Source: Oscillospiraceae bacterium (GTDB lineage Bacteria; Bacillota; Clostridia; Oscillospirales; Ruminococcaceae). Taken from it: a stretch of 64,000 nucleotides of DNA. This document shows, one piece after another, positions 31,890 through 39,938 of the stretch (the first letter of the stretch is position 1; every line of letters starts with the position of its first letter). Under the pieces are notes generated by a model. The model ran no database searches, was not told the origin of the DNA, and saw nothing but the letters and a program-made list of their open reading frames with translations. The DNA lies in assembly GCA_017472735.1 (NCBI GenBank), contig JAFUOD010000012.1, forward strand, positions 19,291 through 83,290, in the 5' to 3' direction. A program made the position numbers and the translations under genes.

Positions 31890-33689
31890 TTATTTTGCTT
31901 TTGCTGCAATTTCCTCAAGCAATCTTGCAACAAGTGCATCAACGCTCATCGAGCCAAGATCGCCGCCCTTGCGGGATCTTACCGAAACAACATTGCCCTC
32001 AACCTCATTGTCGCCAATAATAAGCATATAAGGTGTTTTGTCAAGCTGTGCCTGACGGATCTTATAACCGATCTTTTCGCTTCTTGCGTCGATTTCTGCT
32101 CTGATGCCTAAATTCTCAAGCCTTTCAAGAATTTCATTCGCATAATCAAGCTGTCTGTCGGCAATAGGCATGATCATTACCTGCAAGGGTGAGAGCCAAA
32201 GCGGCAAAGCGCCTGCATATTTTTCAAGCAAGAGGGCAAGTGTTCTTTCATAGCAGCCCAGTGAGGTACGGTGAATGATATAGGGAATCTTCTTTTCGCC
32301 GTCAGCATCAACATATTCCATGCCAAACTTTGCAGCCAAAAGCATATCTATCTGAATCGTAACAATTGTGTCTTCCTTACCAAAAACGTTCTTACACTGA
32401 ATATCAAGCTTCGGACCGTAGAATGCAGCTTCATCAATACCGATTTCATAGTCAATGCCGATGTTATCGAGGATTTCGCCCATAACTCTCTGAGCTTCGT
32501 TCCACTGCTCTGCTGTACCCTCATACTTATTGTTGGGGTTAGCAGGGTCCCATTGAGAGAATCTGAATGTGCAGTCCTCCCAAAGGCCTACAGTTTCAAG
32601 ACAATATCTTGCAAGCTCCAAGCAGCCCTTAAACTCCTCTTCAAGCTGGTCGGGTCTTAAAATAAGGTGACCCTCGGAAATAGTAAACTGTCTTACTCTG
32701 ATAAGTCCGTGCATTTCGCCCGAATCTTCGTTTCTAAATAAGGTCGAGGTCTCGCCCAAGCGCATAGGCAAATCACGGTAAGAACGCTGACGGTTCAAGA
32801 ACACCTGATACTGGAACGGGCAGGTCATCGGGCGGAGTGCAAAGCATTCACTTTCTTCATCGTGGGGGTCACCCATAATGAACATACCGTCCAAATAATG
32901 ATCCCAGTGACCGGATATCTTATAAAGCTCACGCTTTGCCATTAATGGTGTCTTTGTCAAAAGATATCCGCGCTTCTGCTCGGTATCCTCAACCCAGCGC
33001 TGCATAAGCTGAATCGTTCTTGCACCCTTAGGCAAAAGAATGGGAAGACCCTGACCGATAACGTCAACAGTTGTGAAATATTCAAGCTCACGGCCGATCT
33101 TATTGTGGTCGCGCATTTTAGCTTCTTCCTGAATCTTGATGTATTCATCAAGCTCCTGCTGAGTTCTGAAAGCGACGCCTTTAATTCTTGTAAGCATTTT
33201 GTTGTTAGCGTCATTCTTCCAATATGCGCCCGACTGAGCAATGATTTTGAACACCTTAAGCGCCTTTGTGTAGCAAAGGTGAGGGCCTACGCACATATCA
33301 ACATAATCACCCTGTTTATAAAAGCTGATAACAGCATCTTCTGCGAGGTCACCGATATGCTCGACCTTATAAATCTCTCCTCTTTCCTCCATGTGTGCAA
33401 TAGCCTCATCGCGGGGTAAAGTGTAAGGACGGATAGGAAGGTTTTCTTTGGTGATCTTTTTCATTTCTGCCTCGATTGCGGCAAGGTCTTGGTCGTTAAG
33501 CTTTCTGTCGCCAAGGTCAACGTCATAATAAAATCCGTTTTCTGTTGCGGGGCCGTATGCAAATTTTGCATCGGGATAAAGTCTTTGAATAGCCTGAGCC
33601 ATGATGTGTGCTGCAGAATGGCGCAAAACGTGAAGCTCTTCTTCAACCGGACATTCAGCAACAGTACCATTGTTGTAAATTACTTTCAT
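31890..33689 (-). CDS. thrS: Threonyl-tRNA synthetase, lacking most of the TGS domain
   Basis: 599 residues from the ATG at 33689 (GGAG nine bases before); the frame extends further upstream only through the T-box terminator. The editing domain begins almost at once (HSAAHIMAQAI near 31; CVGPHLCYT). The class II core shows the zinc/substrate Cys in ALRPMTCPF, motif 2 TLFRNEDSGEMHG, the His in ISEGHL and motif 3 HRTSLGCYERTLALLLE. The anticodon domain runs from PLWLSPLQVMIMP to the end. The usual N-terminal TGS domain of about 60 residues is reduced to a short strand, making the protein about 40 residues shorter than typical. Known reaction: charges tRNA-Thr. Expression is controlled by a T-box leader. 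Confidence 0.95.
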   Translation of the reverse strand: MKVIYNNGTVAECPVEEELHVLRHSAAHIMAQAIQRLYPDAKFAYGPATENGFYYDVDLGDRKLNDQDLAAIEAEMKKITKENLPIRPYTLPRDEAIAHMEERGEIYKVEHIGDLAEDAVISFYKQGDYVDMCVGPHLCYTKALKVFKIIAQSGAYWKNDANNKMLTRIKGVAFRTQQELDEYIKIQEEAKMRDHNKIGRELEYFTTVDVIGQGLPILLPKGARTIQLMQRWVEDTEQKRGYLLTKTPLMAKRELYKISGHWDHYLDGMFIMGDPHDEESECFALRPMTCPFQYQVFLNRQRSYRDLPMRLGETSTLFRNEDSGEMHGLIRVRQFTISEGHLILRPDQLEEEFKGCLELARYCLETVGLWEDCTFRFSQWDPANPNNKYEGTAEQWNEAQRVMGEILDNIGIDYEIGIDEAAFYGPKLDIQCKNVFGKEDTIVTIQIDMLLAAKFGMEYVDADGEKKIPYIIHRTSLGCYERTLALLLEKYAGALPLWLSPLQVMIMPIADRQLDYANEILERLENLGIRAEIDARSEKIGYKIRQAQLDKTPYMLIIGDNEVEGNVVSVRSRKGGDLGSMSVDALVARLLEEIAAKAK

Positions 33690-33734
33690 TGTTTCTTCTC
33701 CTTTATTATAAAGTATGTTTTTCAGATCGTCTGC

Positions 33735-33774
33735 AAAAAGAAAACCCCACAGACAATCATTTTTGTCTATGGGG
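33735..33774 (-). terminator. Regulated terminator of the thrS T-box
   Basis: Twelve-bp stem with one mismatch and TTTTCTTTT tail on the minus strand, competing with the antiterminator that uses the T-box sequence. Confidence 0.88.
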
Positions 33775-33968
33775 CGATTATAAACCGCGGTTCCACCCAA
33801 ATTTACGCTTTGTGCGCCTTAAGTGTGTCTTTATAACGTAAGACAAACGGTGCGTATTAGGCACTCTCGGGGGCGGTGTCCCATTGCCGACTAATCACCT
33901 GCACGGCTTGCACCAAAACGCCATGCTCTCTTAAGGGTTTCATCAGCGGGCTTCCCCGTCAACGATTT
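33735..33968 (-). promoter_or_regulatory. T-box leader of thrS
   Basis: The minus strand carries the T-box sequence TGGGTGGAACCGCGG (complement of 33785-33799), then a terminator hairpin CCCCATAGACAA/TTGTCTGTGGGG (33745-33774) with TTTTCTTTT. Upstream, a stem I region contains AGAGAGC, GGTGCAAGCC and GAGAGTGCC. A likely specifier codon is ACC (complement of 33875-33877) in GGGACACCGCC, fitting tRNA-Thr, though stem I was not folded by program. Known mechanism: uncharged tRNA-Thr favours the antiterminator and lets transcription reach thrS. Confidence 0.9.
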
Positions 33969-33991
33969 AAAGTGTTTACCTTATACCGTTT

Positions 33992-34020
33992 AAAATACCA
34001 CCAAAAAGCGAAATTGTCAA
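33992..34020 (-). promoter_or_regulatory. Sigma-A promoter of thrS
   Basis: TTGACA (34015-34020), 17 bases, TATTTT (33992-33997) on the minus strand. Confidence 0.65.
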
Positions 34021-34047
34021 GTGCAAACACAAAACTATGATTTTTTC

Positions 34048-34076
34048 TTGACATTAACGCTGTTATAATATAAAAT
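34048..34076 (+). promoter_or_regulatory. Sigma-A promoter of rny
   Basis: TTGACA (34048-34053), 17 bases, TAAAAT (34071-34076). Confidence 0.65.
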
Positions 34077-34182
34077 AGTATTGTATATTGCACAAATTCG
34101 GCTTTTTGCCGATTTGGATATATCACCAATGCTTACTTTAATATTATGAAAAACTTTTAAGAAAGGAGACAACACGCACTAT

Positions 34183-35751
34183 ATGACACCTACAATAGTT
34201 GCAGTACTTTTATGTTTAGCTGCTCTTGCAATAGGCGCTGCGATAAGCGGCTTGATTGCATTTAAAGCAGGCGTTAATCATAGAAAGAAAATAGCAGAAG
34301 CACAGATCGGGTCTGCGGAACAAGAAGCTGTAAGAATCGTGGATGAAGCAAAAAAGAACGCTGAATCCCTTAAGAAAGAAAAGCTTGTTGAGGCCAAGGA
34401 CGAGATCTATAAAGCAAGAATGGAATCTGAACGTGAAATTAAAGAACGCAGAAGCGAAGTTTCGCGTCAGGAAAGAAGAGTTCAGCAAAAAGAAGAGACC
34501 TTAGACAAGAAGATTGATGCTTTGGATAAGAAGGAGGAGGCCGTTCAGAATAAGCTGAAGCAGGCTGACGGAAAGCTTGAAGAAGCAGAAAAGATCAAAA
34601 ACAGCCAGCTCGAAATTCTCGAGCGCATTTCAGGCTTCACCATTGAACAGGCTAAGGAATACTTACTTAAACAGCTCGATGACGACCTTATTCACGAAAA
34701 GGCCGTTAAGATAGTTAATTACGAACAGCAGGCCAAGGAGGAATGTGAATCCAAGGCAAGACAGCTTATCTCGCTTGCAATTGCACGTTGCGCTGCCGAT
34801 CAGGTGTCTGAATCCGCAGTCAGCGTAGTTCCTTTGCCCAACGATGAAATGAAGGGCAGAATCATCGGCCGTGAAGGCAGAAACATTAGAACACTTGAAA
34901 CGCTTACCGGCGTTGACCTTATTATTGACGACACGCCCGAAGCTATTACGCTTTCTTGCTTCGACCCTGTAAGACGCGAGGTTGCACGCATCGCCCTCGA
35001 AAAGCTTATTCAGGACGGAAGAATTCACCCGACAAGAATTGAGGAAATGGTTGACAAGGCAAGACGTGAGGTTGAGCAGGTCATCAAGTCGGAGGGTGAA
35101 AGAGCAGTGCTTGAGGCTAACATTCACGGCCTTAACCACGAGCTTGTTAAGCTTATCGGCAGACTTCACTACCGTACCAGCTACCGCCAGAACGTTTTGA
35201 ACCACTCGATCGAAGTTGCTCACCTTGCAGGCATGATGGCAAGCGAATTGGGCGTTGACCCTGCACTTGCAAGACGTGCAGGACTTTTGCACGACATTGG
35301 CAAGGCATTAAGCCACGAAATCGAAGGCAGCCACGTTCAGATCGGTGTTGACGTTTGTAAGAAATACCGTGAATCGCCCGATATCATTCATGCTATCGAA
35401 GCTCACCACGGCGACGTTGAGATTCGCTCCGTCATTGCGGCACTTGTTCAGGCTGCCGATGCTATCTCGGCTGCACGCCCTGCTGCAAGAAGCGAAAACT
35501 TCGAATCCTACATCAAGCGTCTTGAAAAGCTTGAGGAAATCTGTTCCTCGTTTGAAGGTGTTGATAAATCCTTCGCTATTCAGGCAGGCCGTGAGGTAAG
35601 AATCATGGTTGCGCCCGAAAAGGTCAACGACGAAAGAATGATCGTTGTTGCCCGTGAGATCGCCAAGAAGATCGAGGACGAGATGGATTATCCCGGACAG
35701 ATCAAGGTTAACATCATCCGCGAATCCCGCGCAATTGAATACGCAAAATAA
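34183..35751 (+). CDS. rny: Ribonuclease Y
   Basis: 522 residues, normal length. One N-terminal membrane helix (about 5-27) anchors it to the cytoplasmic face. A long charged coiled coil follows (about 30-200), then a KH RNA-binding domain with [17 protein letters not shown], and the HD domain with [11 protein letters not shown] and LLHDIGKAL (the metal-binding H and HD) and EAHHGD. Known role: endoribonuclease that starts mRNA decay in Firmicutes. The ribosome site AAAGGAG is about 14 bases from the ATG, longer than usual; no alternative in-frame start is seen. Confidence 0.96.
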   Translation: MTPTIVAVLLCLAALAIGAAISGLIAFKAGVNHRKKIAEAQIGSAEQEAVRIVDEAKKNAESLKKEKLVEAKDEIYKARMESEREIKERRSEVSRQERRVQQKEETLDKKIDALDKKEEAVQNKLKQADGKLEEAEKIKNSQLEILERISGFTIEQAKEYLLKQLDDDLIHEKAVKIVNYEQQAKEECESKARQLISLAIARCAADQVSESAVSVVPLPNDEMKGRIIGREGRNIRTLETLTGVDLIIDDTPEAITLSCFDPVRREVARIALEKLIQDGRIHPTRIEEMVDKARREVEQVIKSEGERAVLEANIHGLNHELVKLIGRLHYRTSYRQNVLNHSIEVAHLAGMMASELGVDPALARRAGLLHDIGKALSHEIEGSHVQIGVDVCKKYRESPDIIHAIEAHHGDVEIRSVIAALVQAADAISAARPAARSENFESYIKRLEKLEEICSSFEGVDKSFAIQAGREVRIMVAPEKVNDERMIVVAREIAKKIEDEMDYPGQIKVNIIRESRAIEYAK

Positions 35752-35771
35752 AAAAGTAAGCAATAAATTAA

Positions 35772-35796
35772 GCCTCCCAAAACGGGAGGCTTTTTT
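35772..35796 (+). terminator. Terminator of rny
   Basis: GCCTCCC-AAAAC-GGGAGGC followed by TTTTTT. Confidence 0.95.
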
Positions 35797-35828
35797 GTTG
35801 AGATCATTTTCGTTCAAGTTTGTCAGAA

Positions 35829-35981
35829 AGCGCCGACGTCGGCGAAGCGTGCCCGACGAAGTCGGGCTGGGCGGAGCCGGTGGAGGCGCCCGACAGACAA
35901 GCAAGCCTTGCCCGCAAACGGCGAGGCGCCACGCCTGCCGGTCCTGCTCTTTCAGAGCGCACCTTCGGCACGGCGCCCATA
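35829..35981. repeat. GC-rich intergenic element E4 (block B then block A-like)
   Basis: Begins with the 12-bp palindrome GCCGACGTCGGC (35832-35843) and the hairpin CCCGAC-GAA-GTCGGG (35852-35866), then CCGGTGGAGGCGCC. A second part has GGCGCCACGCCTGCC and a small hairpin. It lies between the converging terminators of rny and the SGNH gene. Confidence 0.7.
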
Positions 35982-35999
35982 ACTGCTTACAACACTTAA

Positions 36000-36035
36000 C
36001 AAAAAAGCAGGCCCACATCAATCAGTAAGCCTGCT
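36000..36035 (-). terminator. Terminator of the SGNH hydrolase gene
   Basis: Stem AGCAGGC/GCCTGCT (36006-36012, 36029-36035) with a following T-run on the minus strand. Confidence 0.88.
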
Positions 36036-36045
36036 GTTTTATTAT

Positions 36046-37275
36046 TTACTTATCAGTATATGCAACAGCCAATACCTGTAAGTCGCACTTAACGTTGTCT
36101 TCCTTGGCAAAGAATTCAATTCTGTAATCGCCAACCTTGGGTGAGTGGTAAAGTGTGCCTACATAAGGACAGTTCCAGCCGCCCTGAAGGTATTCTTCAA
36201 ACTCGACGGTCTTAACAAGCTCGCCGTTGAAGTATACATTTGCAACCAATGTGCCAAACGAATTTGTACCCGATGCAGGATAAACAACATAAGCATGCTT
36301 GCCTGTGAATTCAAATACCAAGGGTTCGTTTCTGTCGTCCCATGTCTTCTTCCAACCGTCGGAATAGTGGAAGCCCGAAGAGCCCTCCTTCCATGTTCCC
36401 ATATCAACAGCCGAGCCGTTTTTGTTGGTGAACATGTGTGCGCCCATGTAGAATTCTGCATACAAGGGATCAATAGCTTCAAGATTAATGTCTGCTTCGG
36501 GAGCAGGATTTCTGTTTACTTCATCATAGAAATAAGCAATAAAGTCTGCAACTATTGCGTTACCGTCATCATGAGGGTGTGTATAGTCATTTGAGAAGTC
36601 GCTCCACTGAATAACATTGTTGTCAAACAGGTATGTAATACCGTCAGCATAGCTTATCATCGAAACATCGTAATGTGCGCCGATTTGCTTCTTCCAATCC
36701 TGAGATGTCCAGCCCTCTTCCATTCTTGCAAACAAGAGGATTATCGCAGGCTTGCTTTCATATTCCAAGCATGCTCTTATAATCGATTCATAAGCGTCGT
36801 AATAAATGTCTTCGCCGCCGTCGTTAACTGCATATTCAACAAAAACAATGTCGGGGTCATGGCTTAAAACGTCGTTTTCAAGTCTTAATGAGCCTAAAAC
36901 AGAGGGCGTACCGCTTATGCCTGCATTAACGTAATGGCACTTGTCGGGGTTTTTAGCAAAGGTTTCAACAAAGTAATCATAAGAACGTGCTGCATAGCAG
37001 GTGGGCTTGTTATCGCCCTCGGTGATCGAGCCGCCGATGTAAGCAATTGTAACATCCTCGCCGTTCTTCGCCTTTTCAATGGCGTTCTTTAAACGATAAG
37101 TGTTACCAAGGTTTGTAAGCGATGTGATCTTTGCGTTGTCCATCCACTCCTCTTTAGACTTGGGGTTGTCGTTCCATTCAAGTCCGGGCTTAACAGCACC
37201 GTTGTCAGCGCATCCTGCCAAAAGCGAAGCGCCAAGCGTTAAAGCAATAGCCATAATAATTATCCTTTTCAACAT
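36046..37275 (-). CDS. SGNH/GDSL-family esterase lipoprotein
   Basis: 409 residues from the ATG at 37275; the frame upstream of it only crosses a terminator. The lipobox is LLAGC (Cys22). SGNH blocks are visible: block I GGSITEG with nucleophile S83, block II NAGISGTP, block III VNDGGED with N151, and block V D230-YTH233. A C-terminal beta domain (about 290-409, FTGKHAYVVYP and YRIEFFAKED) resembles the ligand-binding part of carbohydrate esterases. Known relatives remove acetyl or other acyl groups from polysaccharides at the cell surface. It follows the MsmX-type ATPase gene but has a terminator in between. Confidence 0.82.
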   Translation of the reverse strand: MLKRIIIMAIALTLGASLLAGCADNGAVKPGLEWNDNPKSKEEWMDNAKITSLTNLGNTYRLKNAIEKAKNGEDVTIAYIGGSITEGDNKPTCYAARSYDYFVETFAKNPDKCHYVNAGISGTPSVLGSLRLENDVLSHDPDIVFVEYAVNDGGEDIYYDAYESIIRACLEYESKPAIILLFARMEEGWTSQDWKKQIGAHYDVSMISYADGITYLFDNNVIQWSDFSNDYTHPHDDGNAIVADFIAYFYDEVNRNPAPEADINLEAIDPLYAEFYMGAHMFTNKNGSAVDMGTWKEGSSGFHYSDGWKKTWDDRNEPLVFEFTGKHAYVVYPASGTNSFGTLVANVYFNGELVKTVEFEEYLQGGWNCPYVGTLYHSPKVGDYRIEFFAKEDNVKCDLQVLAVAYTDK

Positions 37276-37295
37276 AATATAGTGTGTCCTTTCCG

Positions 37296-37330
37296 TAAAA
37301 AAGGCTGCCCTCTTAAGCAAGAAGGCAGCC
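37296..37330 (-). terminator. Terminator of the MsmX-type ATPase gene
   Basis: Stem GGCTGCC/GGCAGCC (37303-37309, 37324-37330), minus-strand T-run CTTTTTTA. Confidence 0.85.
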
Positions 37331-37353
37331 GCTTTTAGATCTGAATATAGTTA

Positions 37354-38496
37354 TCAGTTAACAATAACCTTCTCGGTTTCCTTATCAAAGATATGGATTC
37401 TGTTAGCATCCAAAGCGCACTTGATAACGTCCTGAGGTCTTGCGGTAGAACGGTTGGAAACTCTTGCAGTGAGGTTAATGCCTTCGCAGGTGAGGTAGAG
37501 GTAGGTTTCAGCACCCATCATTTCAGCAACGTTAACAGTAGCTTCAATGATACCTGTCTTAGCGGTAGAGATGAACATTTCTTCATCGTGGATACATTCG
37601 GGACGAACACCTACGATAACTTCCTTGTTGAGGTAAGGAAGCAATACTTCTTCGTTAACCTTAGATTCGGGAAGTTCGATGTAGAACTTTCTTCCTCTGG
37701 TTTCCTTGGTATCTTCAGAACCGAACTCAACATTGTACTTGCCATCGATCTTAAGAAGCTTGGATTCGATGAAGTTCATCTGAGGAGATCCGATAAAGCC
37801 TGCTACGAATACGTTGCAAGGATAGGAGTAAAGGGTCTGAGGAGTATCGACCTGCTGAATGAAGCCGTCCTTCATAACAACGATTCTGTCAGCCATTGTC
37901 ATAGCTTCGGTCTGGTCGTGGGTTACATAAATAAAGGTTGTACCAAGTCTCTTGTGCAAGAGAGCGATCTCGGTTCTCATCTGAGCTCTGAGCTTAGCGT
38001 CGAGGTTGGAAAGAGGTTCGTCAAGCAAGAATACCTGGGGCTCACGAACGAGAGCACGACCCAAAGCAACACGCTGTCTCTGACCGCCGGAGAGAGCCTT
38101 AGGCTTTCTGTCCAAAAGGTGAGAGATGTCGAGGATTCTTGCAGCTTCTTCAACCTTACGAGCGATCTGATCCTTGGGGGTCTTTCTGAGCTTAAGGCCG
38201 AATGCCATGTTTTCAAATACTGTCATATGAGGATAAAGAGCATAGTTCTGGAATACCATCGCAATGTCTCTGTCCTTAGGAGCGATATCGTTAACAAGTC
38301 TGTTACCGATGTAAAGTTCGCCGTCTGTGATCTCTTCAAGACCTGCGATCATACGCAAGGTTGTGGATTTACCGCAACCCGAAGGGCCTACGAAGATGAT
38401 AAATTCCTTATCCTTAACTTCTAAGCAGAAGTCCGAAACGGCAACTACACCGCCGGGATATTTCTTGTAAATGTGCTTAAGTGATAAGCTAGCCAT
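37354..38496 (-). CDS. msmX: Sugar ABC transporter ATPase, MsmX/UgpC (MalK-like)
   Basis: 380 residues. Walker [10 protein letters not shown] (about 37-45), Q-loop [12 protein letters not shown], signature [19 protein letters not shown], Walker [12 protein letters not shown] and the switch His in [15 protein letters not shown] are intact, followed by the TOBE/OB regulatory domain (about 240-380) characteristic of MalK-like proteins. Known: Firmicute MsmX homologues energise many CUT1 sugar importers that have no ATPase of their own. I infer that it powers the two permease pairs at 15701-17891 and 22768-24638. It stands alone with its own promoter and terminator. Confidence 0.92.
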   Translation of the reverse strand: MASLSLKHIYKKYPGGVVAVSDFCLEVKDKEFIIFVGPSGCGKSTTLRMIAGLEEITDGELYIGNRLVNDIAPKDRDIAMVFQNYALYPHMTVFENMAFGLKLRKTPKDQIARKVEEAARILDISHLLDRKPKALSGGQRQRVALGRALVREPQVFLLDEPLSNLDAKLRAQMRTEIALLHKRLGTTFIYVTHDQTEAMTMADRIVVMKDGFIQQVDTPQTLYSYPCNVFVAGFIGSPQMNFIESKLLKIDGKYNVEFGSEDTKETRGRKFYIELPESKVNEEVLLPYLNKEVIVGVRPECIHDEEMFISTAKTGIIEATVNVAEMMGAETYLYLTCEGINLTARVSNRSTARPQDVIKCALDANRIHIFDKETEKVIVN

Positions 38497-38555
38497 TGAA
38501 AAAGGCCTCCCTTTGCCGAAAATATTTATACTAATCTACATTAGTTACAAAATAT

Positions 38556-38584
38556 ATTATACCTATCGTTTCCAAATTACACAA
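38556..38584 (-). promoter_or_regulatory. Sigma-A promoter of the MsmX-type gene
   Basis: Minus-strand TTGTGT (38579-38584), 17 bases, TATAAT (38556-38561). Confidence 0.7.
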
Positions 38585-38668
38585 GTGTTTTTTTAAACAA
38601 ACTTGTTCGTTAGGCTTTATTAAATTTGACGGAAAATTGTTGGATATGGTCTGTTTTTGCTAATTATC

Positions 38669-39382
38669 CTACCTTAAAAGAAGCTTTTCCACCTCGCTCG
38701 GGGTAAGCTCTCTTACTTCTCCCAATGCAAGACCTCCGTCCAAATCAACGCCGCCTATCTTTACCCTTTTTAAATAAGTAACCTTGTTACCAAGCGCTTC
38801 AAACATTCTTTTAACCTGGTGGAACATACCCTCGTGCAATGTAACAAAACATTCTTTTTCATTTATGCGTTCAAGCTCGGCAGGCAGACAGCTTGTCCCA
38901 TCCAAAAGGGTCATGCCGGTTTTAAACTCGTTCTCGGCATTTTTGGCAAGAGGCATTTCAAGCCTGACATAATAAAGCTTTGGCACATGGCTTTTCGGTG
39001 CCAGCATTTTATGTGCCAGATCACCGTCCGAGGTTATAAGCACAAACCCCTCGGTGTCTTTATCAAGTCTGCCTGCAGGAAAAAGCCCCTCGCGCTTAAG
39101 CTCATCGGGCAAAAGTGCCAAAACCGTAGGCGAAAGGCCGTCACGGGTGGCGCAAACCACCCCTGCCGGCTTGTTGAGCATAATGTATAAATGCTTTTTA
39201 TAAACGATCCTTTTGCCAAAAACGCAGATCTCGTCACTCTCGGCATCGATCTTCTCATCAGCCTTTTTAACGACCTTGCCGTTAACGGTAACTTTACCTT
39301 TTTTAACGAGGTCTTTAACACCGCTTCGTGAAATATCGAAGCACTGATTAGATATAAACTTGTCAAGTCGTTGAACGTCCAT
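38669..39382 (-). CDS. rsuA: rRNA pseudouridine synthase, RsuA/RluB/E/F family
   Basis: 237 residues. An N-terminal S4 RNA-binding domain (1-58, RLDKFISNQ and VKKGKVTVNGK) precedes the catalytic domain with LNKPAGVVCA, the motif GRLDKDTEGF (catalytic D107) and the ending HEGMFHQVKRMFEALG. Known reaction: isomerises a uridine in small- or large-subunit rRNA. Which site cannot be read from sequence. It is co-directional with, and 25 bases after, the DUF4830-like gene. Confidence 0.88.
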   Translation of the reverse strand: MDVQRLDKFISNQCFDISRSGVKDLVKKGKVTVNGKVVKKADEKIDAESDEICVFGKRIVYKKHLYIMLNKPAGVVCATRDGLSPTVLALLPDELKREGLFPAGRLDKDTEGFVLITSDGDLAHKMLAPKSHVPKLYYVRLEMPLAKNAENEFKTGMTLLDGTSCLPAELERINEKECFVTLHEGMFHQVKRMFEALGNKVTYLKRVKIGGVDLDGGLALGEVRELTPSEVEKLLLR

Positions 39383-39407
39383 TTTATCTCCGATTTCATT
39401 TTATATA

Positions 39408-39869
39408 TTACTCGGCAGGTATTGGCAATAAGCCCTGAATAAATCCGCCAAGCTCGGTACAGCTAACGTCGCCGCCGATAAGCTCGCCGTTGTAAACCAT
39501 TAAGTTGGCAACCATGTTTTCGGGCTTTCCCTCGTAATTATACACTTCATAAGTATAAATCGTAACATTATCGCCCTTGTGCTTTTCAAGGTCAAAGCCC
39601 TGCTGCTTCTGAATCGAATTATATTCCTCAAAAACATCGTTCCATTCTGTAGGAATGGTGACTTCTCTCACATCAATAGGCGTGCCGCTTACCTGCCAGC
39701 CGATCGACGACAAAAATTCCTGCCTTGCCGCCTCCGTATCAAGCATAACAGAATTATCGGCAGTGAGGTTTTTAACAAACAGAACCACCGCCAAAACAGC
39801 AAGCGCAATAAAGAATATTGTAAACAGTGCCTTTAAAACTTCTTTAACCTTAACAGTTTTCACAAACAT
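39408..39869 (-). CDS. Membrane-anchored DUF4830-like protein
   Basis: 153 residues with one N-terminal membrane helix (about 12-32) and an outer domain of about 110 residues. The segments TIPTEWNDVFEEYNSIQKQQGFDLEKHKG and VYNGELIGGDVSCTELGGFIQGL fit my memory of DUF4830 of Clostridia; function is unknown. It lies between the ABC exporter genes and the pseudouridine synthase gene, with a 69-base gap upstream. Confidence 0.65.
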   Translation of the reverse strand: MFVKTVKVKEVLKALFTIFFIALAVLAVVLFVKNLTADNSVMLDTEAARQEFLSSIGWQVSGTPIDVREVTIPTEWNDVFEEYNSIQKQQGFDLEKHKGDNVTIYTYEVYNYEGKPENMVANLMVYNGELIGGDVSCTELGGFIQGLLPIPAE

Positions 39870-39938
39870 ATAAGCCTTCCCCTTTTCAAATGGTTTTGGT
39901 CAAGTATATGCTCGTTTTTTAAAAGTTAGTACATGCGT

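Larger units (their letters stand above)
33690..34182. other. Divergent control region between thrS and rny
   Basis: No gene is supported. It holds the thrS leader with T-box and terminator (33735-33968), the thrS promoter (33992-34020), the oppositely directed rny promoter (34048-34076) and the rny leader. Confidence 0.8.

Noticed and set aside
31578-31942. Several small frames around 31578-31942 on both strands
   Set aside because: They cross GC-rich element E3 and the thrS terminator and lack ribosome sites.
37393-38424. A 343-codon plus-strand frame opposite the MsmX-type ATPase gene
   Set aside because: No recognisable domain, and the opposite strand encodes all ABC ATPase motifs.
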